This document shows, piece after piece, positions 7,153 to 14,127 of a stretch of DNA of 24,004 nucleotides (positions are counted from its first letter, which is position 1; each line of letters starts with the position of its first letter). The notes below the pieces were generated by a model that saw nothing but the letters and a program-made list of their open reading frames with translations, was not told the DNA's origin and searched no databases. This stretch comes from CAYSPU01 sp964432995 (GTDB lineage Bacteria; Verrucomicrobiota; Verrucomicrobiia; Limisphaerales; JAHDYP01): positions 1-24,004 of the forward strand of contig CAYSPU010000067.1 in NCBI GenBank assembly GCA_964432995.1. Reading direction: 5' to 3'. The position numbers were made by a program, and so were the translations under genes.

Positions 7153-7794
7153 ATGAGTTCGAACCAAGACCCAAGAGCGGCTGCAGCCGCTGAGACCGAA
7201 CCGCTGGCGCCGGCCGGCGGCATCAAGCCACCTCCGGACGCCGCCGCCGCGGGCATTTCGGAACCGTCTTCTGCCCAGCCCGTTACGGAATCTGCCCGAG
7301 AAGCGCTTTCGATTACCCCCGAGCAAATCGAGGCGCTGATGGAGAAAGCGGCGAAAGCGGAAGACAACTGGAACCATTACCTCCGGGCGCGCGCGGATCT
7401 GGACAACTACCGGAAGCGGGCCCAGAGGGAGCGCCAGGAGGCTGTGCGCTATGCCAATCTCACTCTGGCCGAGAAGCTGATCCCCGTGCTGGATAGTTTC
7501 GATGCGGCGCTGGCGGCGGCCGGAAGCGCCACTCCGGGAGGGGCCGATTCGCTGCTCACCGGGATTCAGTTGGTGCACAACCAGTTGCGCCAGGCTCTCA
7601 CGGAGGCTGGCCTGCAGGAGATCGACGCCACCGGGCAACCTTTCGACCCCAATTTCCACGAAGCCGTTTCGCAGCAGGAAACCACTGATGCACCTGCGGG
7701 ACAGGTCGTTCAGCAGTTGCGGAAGGGCTACCGGTTGCACGAACGCCTCATCCGCCCGGCCTCGGTGATTGTCGCCAAGTCCCCGGCCGCCTGA
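7153..7794 (+). CDS. grpE: GrpE, nucleotide exchange factor for DnaK
   Basis: GrpE promotes ADP release from DnaK, resetting the Hsp70 chaperone cycle in the cytosol. The 213-residue product has an Ala/Pro-rich disordered N-terminus (about 1-55), then the long dimerisation helix (ITPEQIEALMEKAAKAEDNW, then ARADLDNYRKRAQRERQE at about 83-100), the ANLTLAEKLIPVLDSFDAAL motif, and the C-terminal beta domain (GQPFDPNFHEAVSQQE, LRKGYRLHERLIRPASVIVA). All are family hallmarks. The ATG at 7153 is chosen; an in-frame GTG four codons earlier is possible. There is no clear Shine-Dalgarno sequence. It lies 35 bases upstream of dnaJ, as in many bacteria, but dnaK and hrcA are not in the window. Confidence 0.96.
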   Translation: MSSNQDPRAAAAAETEPLAPAGGIKPPPDAAAAGISEPSSAQPVTESAREALSITPEQIEALMEKAAKAEDNWNHYLRARADLDNYRKRAQRERQEAVRYANLTLAEKLIPVLDSFDAALAAAGSATPGGADSLLTGIQLVHNQLRQALTEAGLQEIDATGQPFDPNFHEAVSQQETTDAPAGQVVQQLRKGYRLHERLIRPASVIVAKSPAA

Positions 7795-7829
7795 ACCGGC
7801 CGACCGAACCCCCTCCACGAGAACATTTG

Positions 7830-8966
7830 ATGGCTAAGCGCGACTACTACGAGGTCCTCGGCACGACGAAGGACGCCAGCGAGGAAGAGGTCAAGAAGGC
7901 GTACCGGAAGCTGGCCGTGAAATACCACCCGGACAAGAACCCGGGCGATAAAACCGCCGAAGAGAAGTTCAAGGAGCTGGGCGAGGCCTACGAGGTTCTG
8001 TGCGACCCGCAGAAGCGCGCCGCCTACGATCGGTATGGGCACACGGCGTTCGACCCGCGGACGCGGGCCGGGGCTGGCGGCGGCGGGTTTCATGACCCGT
8101 TCGAGATCTTCCGGGAGGTGTTCGGCAGCGGCAGCATCTTCGACGACCTGTTCGGGTCGGAACGGAGCGATCCGACCGGCCCTCAGCGCGGCGCCGATCT
8201 GCGTTACGACCTGGAGATCAGTTTCGAGGAAGCGGTGCTCGGCTGTGAACGGGAGATTCCGCTCAAGAAACTTGATACCTGCGAAACCTGTCGCGGCAGC
8301 GGCGCCGAAACCGGTTCGACGACCAAGGTCTGTGCGACCTGCGGCGGGCGCGGGCAAGTCGTCATGTCCCGCGGGATCTTCAGCATCGCCCAGACCTGTC
8401 CGCGCTGCGAAGGTGCCGGCCGCGTGATCGAGAAGCCCTGCCGCGCCTGCCACGGCAGCGGGCGGCGCGAGAAATCCTCCAAGATTCTCATCCGCATCCC
8501 CCCGGGAGTGGACACCGGAGCCCGGCTCCGCTCGGCGGGCAACGGGGAAAGCGGCTTGAGGGGTGGCCCCCCGGGGAACTTGTACGTCATCCTTCACGTT
8601 CGACCCCACGACATCTTCGAGCGCGAGGGCGACGACCTGATTTGCGAGGTGCCCATCAGCTTCGTCCAGGCGGCGCTCGGTTCCGAAATCGAAGTCCCTA
8701 CCCTGGCGGGCAGGGCGTTCATCCGCATCCCGCCGGGCACCCAAACCGGAACCGTCTTTCGCCTCAAGGGCAAGGGCGTCCATAATGTCCAGGGCTATGG
8801 CGTGGGCGACCTCCACGTGCGGGTGCAGGTCGAAGTACCCACCCGCCTGAATCCCGCGCAGCGCGCCAAGCTCCAGGAGTTCGCCGATGTCTGCGATCCC
8901 AGCGTGAATCCCCAGTCGAAGAGCTGGTTCGAGAAGGCCAAAGACCTTTTCCGTTCTGAATCCTAG
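7830..8966 (+). CDS. dnaJ: Chaperone DnaJ (Hsp40)
   Basis: DnaJ delivers unfolded clients to DnaK and stimulates its ATPase. The 378-residue product is full length. Domains in order: the J domain (1-70) with HPD at 33-35; a Gly/Phe-rich linker (about 76-115) with GAGGGGFHDP and two EIF/SIFDDLFG blocks; the zinc centre at 151-211 with four CxxCxGxG repeats (CETCRGSG, CATCGGRG, CPRCEGAG, CRACHGSG); and C-terminal substrate-binding domains to about 350, ending in a short helical tail. All eight Cys are present. ATG 7830 is used; a TTG one codon earlier is in frame but unnecessary. It is probably transcribed with grpE, and rsmE follows after 31 bases. Confidence 0.97.
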   Translation: MAKRDYYEVLGTTKDASEEEVKKAYRKLAVKYHPDKNPGDKTAEEKFKELGEAYEVLCDPQKRAAYDRYGHTAFDPRTRAGAGGGGFHDPFEIFREVFGSGSIFDDLFGSERSDPTGPQRGADLRYDLEISFEEAVLGCEREIPLKKLDTCETCRGSGAETGSTTKVCATCGGRGQVVMSRGIFSIAQTCPRCEGAGRVIEKPCRACHGSGRREKSSKILIRIPPGVDTGARLRSAGNGESGLRGGPPGNLYVILHVRPHDIFEREGDDLICEVPISFVQAALGSEIEVPTLAGRAFIRIPPGTQTGTVFRLKGKGVHNVQGYGVGDLHVRVQVEVPTRLNPAQRAKLQEFADVCDPSVNPQSKSWFEKAKDLFRSES

Positions 8967-8997
8967 CCCGGCACACTCGAACCCAGGCCACCTGTTC

Positions 8998-9775
8998 ATG
9001 CACCGATTCTTCATCCCCCCCGACGCCAGCGGCGGACCGTCCCTGGCCTTGCCGGAGCCCGAAGCCCACCACGCCCTCCATGTCCTCCGGCTGCGCGAGC
9101 ACGACCGCGTGGTCGTGCTCAACGGCGCCGGCGAGGAATGCCTCTGCGAAGTCACCTCGACCGAACACCACTCGGTTCAGCTCCGGGTGGTTCACCGGAA
9201 CGTCCATCCGCCGCTCCCGTACGAGCTGGTCCTGCTCCAGGCGGTGCCGAAGNNNNNNNNNNAGCAAAGCCATGGACCTCATCGTGCAAAAGGCCACCGA
9301 ACTCGGCGCCAGCCGCATCGTCCCCCTGCTCTCCGAACGCACGGTGGCCCATTGGGAAGGCAACGGCGCCGCCCACAAGGTCGCCAAATGGCGGGCCATC
9401 TGCATCGAAGCCGCCAAACAGTGCGGCACACCCTGGCTCCCGCGGATCGACCTGCCCCTGACCGTTCCCGCCTTCCTCCAGCGCGCCGAGCGCTTCGATC
9501 TCACCCTGATCGCCTCCCTGCAACCGGAAGCGCAGCATCCGCGGGATCACCTCCGCAGCTTCATCACCGAGAAACAGCATCTGCCCCAATCCGTGGCGGT
9601 CTGGGTCGGGCCGGAAGGCGACTTCACCCCCGCCGAAATCAACGCCGCCCGCGCCGCCAGCGCCGTTCCCATCACCCTCGGACCGCTGGTTCTTCGCAGC
9701 GAAACCGCCGCCCTGTACTGCCTCTCCTTCCTGACCTACGAACTCCAGGTCGGCCTCCGTCCCTCGACACGCTAG
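8998..9775 (+). CDS. rsmE: 16S rRNA (uracil-1498-N3)-methyltransferase (sequence broken by N gap)
   Basis: RsmE methylates U1498 of 16S rRNA in the small ribosomal subunit using S-adenosylmethionine. The N-terminal PUA-like part has MHRFFIPPD and EAHHALHVLRLREHDRVVVL; the C-terminal SPOUT knot has AMDLIVQKATELGASRIVPL, VWVGPEGDFTPAEI and LGPLVLRSETAALY, all diagnostic. The 10-N gap at 9253-9262 sits after LLQAVPK, just where the family has PKG-K-MD, and it shifts the frame by one. The missing piece is probably only a few bases. Length would be about 255-260 residues, which is normal. The stop codon lies within the left arm of an inverted repeat, so the last residues may have been altered by the arrival of that repeat. 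A dnaJ-rsmE order is common. Confidence 0.94.
9253..9262. other. Assembly gap (10 N) in rsmE
   Basis: Exactly ten Ns, with a change of frame across them. Edges encode LLQAVPK and SKAMDLIVQKATELG, so only one or two codons seem to be missing. Confidence 0.98.
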
Positions 9776-9880
9776 TCCTTCGGCACACAAGTTCGCGAAC
9801 AAACTTCTGGCTCAGGACTAGTGCTGAGCGAGCCACGGTTTGGTAGTTGTTGTTTCATTCCTTGCGAGTCGAAGCACTAG
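9772..9880. repeat. Two chained inverted repeats sharing CTAG
   Basis: CTAGTCCT (9772-9779) pairs with AGGACTAG (9814-9821), and CTAGTGCT (9818-9825) pairs with AGCACTAG (9873-9880). The two units share the central CTAG. Inside the first, AAGTT..AACTT arms allow a longer hairpin. The rsmE stop codon is part of the outer left arm. It looks like a short non-coding mobile or REP-type element with CTAG ends; it could also terminate rsmE transcription. Confidence 0.6.
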
Positions 9881-9886
9881 CCCGGG

Positions 9887-9956
9887 AATCTCACGATGGA
9901 TGAGTGCATGAGATTTCCAGGCTCAGCGCGGCTTCGCGCATTGATTCGCGCATTGA
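9887..9956. repeat. Small hairpin and 12-base tandem duplicate
   Basis: AATCTCA (9887-9893) pairs with TGAGATT (9909-9915). Further on, TTCGCGCATTGA occurs twice in perfect tandem (9933-9944 and 9945-9956), ending just before the candidate -35 of the ABC operon. No gene is seen in this spacer. Confidence 0.55.
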
Positions 9957-9957
9957 T

Positions 9958-9986
9958 TTGACACGTCGGGGCTGCCGACGTGAAAT
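9958..9986 (+). promoter_or_regulatory. Candidate promoter with palindromic operator, ABC operon
   Basis: TTGACA (9958-9963) is a perfect -35. After 17 bases comes TGAAAT (9981-9986), a 4-of-6 -10. The spacer is filled by a perfect inverted repeat: CACGTCGG (9962-9969), a 5-base centre, CCGACGTG (9975-9982). A dimeric repressor or activator bound there would control polymerase directly. It lies 85 bases before the ABC ATPase start. The alternative is a plain hairpin with no promoter role. Confidence 0.4.
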
Positions 9987-10070
9987 GGGAACGACTTCAG
10001 GAGCCGGTGGGCACGACCGGGGCAGTGCGGCGTGGACGCGAATGCCCAGCGGCTCAAGGTCCAGCAGCGG

Positions 10071-10826
10071 ATGGATGCCATTATCAAGATCGATCAGTTG
10101 CGCGTGGAATATCGTGCCCGGGCCCTCGGGCAGACGCCGAGGCGCGCCCTGAACGGTCTGAGTCTCGAGGTGCGCCGGGGCGAGGTGTTCGGGTTCCTCG
10201 GGCCCAACGGAGCGGGGAAGACGACCACGCTTCAGGTCCTCCTCGGTTTCACGCCACCCACGAGCGGTTCCGCGGCTCTCTTCGGAGTCGACGTGCGGAA
10301 ACCGATCGCGCGGCAGCGCATCGGCTATTTGCCGGAGCTGACGTATTACTACAAATTCCTGACGGCGGAAGAGCTGCTGCGGTTCTACGCGCGGGTCTTT
10401 GGCATTCCCGCGGGCGAGGCGGACCGGCGCATCGAGCAACTGCTGCGTCTGGTCGAGCTGGAAGAAGCCCGCAAGCGCCCCATCCGCCAGTATTCGAAGG
10501 GCATGCAGCAGCGCATCGGGCTGGCCCAGGCCCTGATCAACGACCCGGAGCTGCTCCTGCTGGACGAGCCGACCAGCGGGCTCGATCCGGTCGGTCGGAT
10601 GAAAGTCCGCGAGATCATCCAACGCCTCCGAAGCGAAGGCCGAACGGTCTTCTTCTCGTCCCACGAGCTGGGCGAGGTCGAAACCGTGTGTGACCGTGTC
10701 GCCATCCTCCAAGCCGGTGAGATCAAGGCCGAGGGGCGGGTCGCCGACCTGGTGAAGGACCATCACGGCAACCTCGAGCAGGCCTTCTTGCGGATCATCG
10801 GGTGCGCCGCTTCCGCCTCCCCATGA
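10071..10826 (+). CDS. ABC transporter ATP-binding protein (ABC-2 type exporter)
   Basis: A 251-residue ATPase that powers the membrane protein encoded next. Walker A is GPNGAGKT (44-51), the signature is YSKGMQQR (141-148), Walker B LLLLDEP (161-167), the D loop SGLDP follows, and the switch His is H198 in SSHEL. The overall type is that of NodI/NosF/GldA-like exporters; the GKTTTLQVLLGF and ELTYYYKFLTAEELLRFYAR stretches fit this class. Substrate cannot be told. ATG 10071 is chosen; an in-frame GTG at 10032 would add 13 residues outside the domain. Its stop overlaps the permease start as ATGA. It is first of three overlapping genes and probably forms a complex at the inner membrane with the permease. 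Confidence 0.93.
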   Translation: MDAIIKIDQLRVEYRARALGQTPRRALNGLSLEVRRGEVFGFLGPNGAGKTTTLQVLLGFTPPTSGSAALFGVDVRKPIARQRIGYLPELTYYYKFLTAEELLRFYARVFGIPAGEADRRIEQLLRLVELEEARKRPIRQYSKGMQQRIGLAQALINDPELLLLDEPTSGLDPVGRMKVREIIQRLRSEGRTVFFSSHELGEVETVCDRVAILQAGEIKAEGRVADLVKDHHGNLEQAFLRIIGCAASASP

Positions 10827-11602
10827 ACAAAACCCTCGCCGTGGCCGTCGTCGCCATCCGGGAACTCTACCGGCGGAAGGACTTCTATGTTCTGTTCATT
10901 CTGACGGGGTTGATCACCCTGATCCTGGGCAGCATCAACCTGTTCAACGAAGAACACGTGGTCCGCTACCTGAAGGAAATCTGCCTGGTCCTCATTTGGA
11001 TTTCCACCATGGTCATCGCGGTGGTGACGGCCGCCCGCCAGATCCCGGCCGAGATCGAAAGTCGCACCATCTTCCCGTTGCTCGCCAAGCCGATCTCGCG
11101 GTCGGAGGTCATCCTGGGCAAGTTCACCGGCTGCTGGCTCGCCTGCGGCCTGGCCCTGATCGTCTTCTACCTGTTCTTCGGCCTGATCAGCGCCTCGCGC
11201 GAGCATACGCTCCCCCTGCTTGGCTATCTCCAGGCGCTCTGGATGCACTGGGTGATGCTCGCCATCCTGATCGCCTTCTCCCTCCTGGGCTCCATCATCT
11301 TCGCCGCCCCCTCTTCCAATGCCACCATCACTCTCGTCGCCGCCGTCGGCATCCTCCTGGTGGGTCAGCACCTCAACCGTGTCGCCGCGCAACTCCCCGT
11401 GCCCTCCGGTCCGATCCTGTCGACGATCTACTTCGCGATTCCGCACCTCGAGTTCTACGACCTGCGTTCCGTGGTGGTTCACAACTGGCCGGCCAGCGAC
11501 TGGCTCATGGTGTTCCTGGCCAGTCTCTACGGCGCCGCCTACACCATCGCCTTGCTTGCCGCGACCTGCCTCCTCTTCCGCCGCAAGGTGCTGAACCCGT
11601 GA
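10823..11602 (+). CDS. ABC-2 type permease, NosY-like
   Basis: A 259-residue inner membrane protein. Hydrophobic segments are at about 21-40, 51-72, 104-122, 142-162, 168-184 and 228-252, giving six helices. The cytoplasmic loop EIESRTIFPLLAKPISRSEV followed by ILGKF (77-101) is the typical coupling region of NosY/ABC-2 permeases. It starts with an ATG overlapping the ATPase stop (ATGA), so the two are translated together. The NosY type is found both with copper/nosDFY systems and with exporters for lipids, antibiotics or gliding factors. No nosD or nosZ neighbour is present, so substrate is open. Confidence 0.9.
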   Translation: MNKTLAVAVVAIRELYRRKDFYVLFILTGLITLILGSINLFNEEHVVRYLKEICLVLIWISTMVIAVVTAARQIPAEIESRTIFPLLAKPISRSEVILGKFTGCWLACGLALIVFYLFFGLISASREHTLPLLGYLQALWMHWVMLAILIAFSLLGSIIFAAPSSNATITLVAAVGILLVGQHLNRVAAQLPVPSGPILSTIYFAIPHLEFYDLRSVVVHNWPASDWLMVFLASLYGAAYTIALLAATCLLFRRKVLNP

Positions 11603-12492
11603 GATCCTCCACCATTGCGCTCCTGGGATGCTTCGGCGGGATGGCCAGCTTCTGCCTGGCCATGAGCCTCGATCCGTGGTCCACCTCCCACGCCGCCGCA
11701 CGCAACCGGTCCGGGAGCATCCTCCAGATCGTCCTGGGCGACGGGCGCCGCCTCTTCGCCAACCACTTCTTCCTCAAGGCCGACGCCTACTTCCACCGCG
11801 GAATCTACCCCGGCATCTTTGACACGGCCGCACGACTCGAGGAAACCCACATGGTAACGGAGGGCAGCCACGACGCTGACGACCACGATCACGAGCACGA
11901 TCATGATCACGAACAGGCGTCCGAAGAAGGCCCTCAGGATTGGATCGCCCGGATCAACAACCGCCTGTCACCCATGGCACATGTTCATCTCGAAGGCACC
12001 GAAGCCCGCGAGATGCTCCCCTGGTTGAAGCTCGCCGCGGAGCTGAACCCTGAGCAGGTTCTGGTTTACACTACAGCGGCCTTCTGGCTTCGGTCCAACC
12101 TGGGGCGCGTTGACGAGGCGGAGGCCTTCCTTCGCCAGGGACTGAAGCACAACCCCAACCACCCGCAGCTTTTGTTCGAACTCGGCCAACTCTACGAGCA
12201 GAACCGCCGGGACGACGTCCGCGCCCGACGCATCTGGGAGCTGGCGCTCGAACACGGGCGCCAGCGTTTCCAAAGCACCACCGACCCCGTGGAACGGCGC
12301 GACGGCGAGTACCTCCTCGAACAGATCCTGGGCCGACTCGCCCGGGTGGAAGAACGCCACGGCAACCTGGCCGGCGCGCTGCACTATCTCGAAGGTCTGC
12401 GCCTCTTCACACCTCGCCCCGAGATCATCGACCAGCAGATCGCGGAACTGCGCGCCCGCCTGCCACAGACCAACGCCGTTCCCCGGCAGTAG
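11599..12492 (+). CDS. Membrane-anchored TPR protein with His/Asp-rich tract
   Basis: A 297-residue product starting at GTG, whose last two bases are the first two of the permease stop codon, so all three operon genes overlap. Residues 4-23 form one hydrophobic segment (STIALLGCFGGMASFCLAM), likely a signal anchor, placing the rest outside the cytosol. At 91-105 is a tract of alternating His and acidic residues (HDADDHDHEHDHDHE), the kind of sequence that binds Zn, Ni or Cu. From about 137 to 270 there are helix-turn-helix repeats of TPR type (WLKLAAELNPEQVLVYTTAA, EAEAFLRQGLKHNPNHPQLL, FELGQLYEQNR). It may act as a scaffold or accessory factor for the ABC transporter; the function is not known. 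It ends 16 bases from the end of convergent asd. Confidence 0.88.
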   Translation: MRSSTIALLGCFGGMASFCLAMSLDPWSTSHAAARNRSGSILQIVLGDGRRLFANHFFLKADAYFHRGIYPGIFDTAARLEETHMVTEGSHDADDHDHEHDHDHEQASEEGPQDWIARINNRLSPMAHVHLEGTEAREMLPWLKLAAELNPEQVLVYTTAAFWLRSNLGRVDEAEAFLRQGLKHNPNHPQLLFELGQLYEQNRRDDVRARRIWELALEHGRQRFQSTTDPVERRDGEYLLEQILGRLARVEERHGNLAGALHYLEGLRLFTPRPEIIDQQIAELRARLPQTNAVPRQ

Positions 12493-12508
12493 AGCTCTTT
12501 CCCGCGCC

Positions 12509-13513
12509 CTATCGGAGCAGTTCCTCGGCGATCTGCACCGCGTTCAGGGCGGCGCCTTTCAGCAACTGATCGCCGCTCACCCAGAAACAGAGCCCGTTCT
12601 CGAAGGCGCAGTCCAAACGCAAACGGCCCACCGCGCAGTTGTCCTTCTCGGCAAGATGCAGCGGCATGGGGTATTCACACCGCGCCGGATTGTCGATCAC
12701 GTCCAGGCCCGGGGCCTTGTGCAGCACCTCGAGGGCGGCCTCGACGCTGACCGGCTTCTCGAACTCGGCGCTGACGGCAATCGAGTGGGCGCGATACACC
12801 GGCACCCGCACACAAGTCACGCTCGCCCGGAACGTCGGATGATGCATGATCTTCCGGCCTTCGTTCTCCATCTTCATCTCTTCCTTCGTGTAGCCGTTGT
12901 CGAGGAAGCTGTCGATGTGCGGCAACACATTGAACGCGATCTGATGCGGATAGACTTCCCGCGTCACCGGCTGGCCGTCGACCACCTGGGCCACCTGACG
13001 GCGCAATTCCTCGATCGCCTTCGCCCCCGTCCCGGACACGGCCTGGTAGCTCGACGCAAAGATGCGCTTGCAGAAAAACGCCTGGTGCAACGGATTCAGC
13101 GCCATCAACGTCACCGCGGTCGTGCAGTTCGGATTGGCAATGATCCCCCGATGCTGCTTCACATCGGCGGCATTGATCTCCGGAACCACCAGCGGAACCT
13201 CCGGGTCCATCCGAAACGCGCTCGAGTTGTCCACCACCACACACCCCGCCTTGGCCGCCGCCGGAGCGAATTCCCGGGAAATGCCGCTGCCCGCACTGAA
13301 CAGGGCAATGTCGATCCCCGCAAAGGAATCCTGCTTGAGTTCCTGCACCGCAATCGCCTGCCCCCGGTAGTCCAGCTTCTTGCCCACCGACCGCGCCGAC
13401 GCCAACAACGTCAGCTTCGACGTGGGGAAACGCCGACGTTCCAGGGTCCGGATCATTTCGATGCCGACGGCGCCCGTCGCACCGACCACGGCCACATGTG
13501 GATTCGGATTCAT
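12509..13513 (-). CDS. asd: Aspartate-semialdehyde dehydrogenase
   Basis: It reduces aspartyl phosphate to aspartate semialdehyde with NADPH, the branch point to lysine/diaminopimelate, threonine and methionine, in the cytosol. The 334-residue product is full length. GATGAVG (11-17) binds NADP; Cys130 in NPNCTT is the nucleophile; SYQAVSGTGAKA (155-166) is the family signature; RVPVYRAHS (237-244...) gives the substrate Arg and His243 base. Its start is the ATG nearest a strong promoter, leaving only a few untranslated bases. It stands alone, convergent to the ABC/TPR operon, with repeat-rich sequence upstream. Confidence 0.97.
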   Translation of the reverse strand: MNPNPHVAVVGATGAVGIEMIRTLERRRFPTSKLTLLASARSVGKKLDYRGQAIAVQELKQDSFAGIDIALFSAGSGISREFAPAAAKAGCVVVDNSSAFRMDPEVPLVVPEINAADVKQHRGIIANPNCTTAVTLMALNPLHQAFFCKRIFASSYQAVSGTGAKAIEELRRQVAQVVDGQPVTREVYPHQIAFNVLPHIDSFLDNGYTKEEMKMENEGRKIMHHPTFRASVTCVRVPVYRAHSIAVSAEFEKPVSVEAALEVLHKAPGLDVIDNPARCEYPMPLHLAEKDNCAVGRLRLDCAFENGLCFWVSGDQLLKGAALNAVQIAEELLR

Positions 13514-13525
13514 AAGCGGGGCCGG

Positions 13526-13553
13526 ACTATACCGGGACGGAAGAGCCTGTCAA
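13526..13553 (-). promoter_or_regulatory. Promoter of asd
   Basis: Minus strand: perfect -35 TTGACA (13553-13548) and -10 TATAGT (13531-13526), 16 bases apart. The start would fall near 13519, only about 6 bases before the ATG, so the mRNA would be almost leaderless. No Shine-Dalgarno sequence is present, which agrees. Confidence 0.7.
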
Positions 13554-14127
13554 ATGCCGGCATACGCCGCAGCGCGGCAGGAAACGAACAACGCCGGAGC
13601 GACGGCATGTCGGAACGACGGCTGACTCGCCGGAGCTCCGATGTGCCGATGTGCCCGCGCCCGGCGCCCTCGGAGAGGGCATCCCTTGAGGGTTACCCAC
13701 AAGACAGCCCATGGAAAGGACCATGCAAAGGGAAAGCGCTGCGGCGGCAGCGCACTCGAAGACGCAGGCGCAGTCCAGCGGCGCGTTCGAGCGCGCGGAA
13801 GAGTCCTGGAGTGCGGCGCGGCGGCGCCGCTGTAGGCCCGAAAGGAACGAAGCGACCGCTTTCATGCAAGGTGGTATCCCAGAATGGGTAAGGGGATTCA
13901 TGGGAAGGTCGGACCTCCAAAGTTCGGAAGCGCGCTGGGTTCATGAACCGAGAGTCCGCACGAATTCGGGACGGAACCCGAATGGTCTCCTGTCCAAGGC
14001 GTACAACCAACAGGGCGCCGTCTGGCCCGGAGGTGCTACCCCGGTCACAGACGACGCCCAGCATGAGCAACGCCGCGCCCGGGGCCGGTCGCGACCCGCG
14101 GACGCGGTAACTACGGTCTGGGCTCGA
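13554..14127. repeat. Repeat-like intergenic block
   Basis: No gene is supported between asd and the oxidoreductase. The sequence carries GC-rich inverted arms (GCGGCGCGGCGGCGCCGC at about 13814-13832; CCATGGAAAGGACCATG at about 13709-13725), and a block at 13880-13990 with GGATTCATGGGAAGGTCGG and GGGTTCATGAACC. Frames in it read as Arg/Pro/Ala-rich protein with no constraint. From style, these look like dispersed elements that litter verrucomicrobial genomes; no second copy of this block is inside the window. Confidence 0.45.

Noticed and set aside
7728..9155. Long minus-strand open frame opposite dnaJ
   Set aside because: Antisense shadow of dnaJ; no domain or start signal.
10996..11598. 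Upstream extension of the TPR gene
   Set aside because: The frame is open but lies inside the permease gene in another frame and reads as Pro/Arg/His-rich; the GTG at 11599 overlapping the permease stop is a better start.
13514..13560. Lysine riboswitch upstream of asd
   Set aside because: The predicted leader is only about 6 bases, so there is no room for one.
12656..13891. Plus-strand open frame opposite asd
   Set aside because: His/Arg-rich antisense of asd with no family resemblance.
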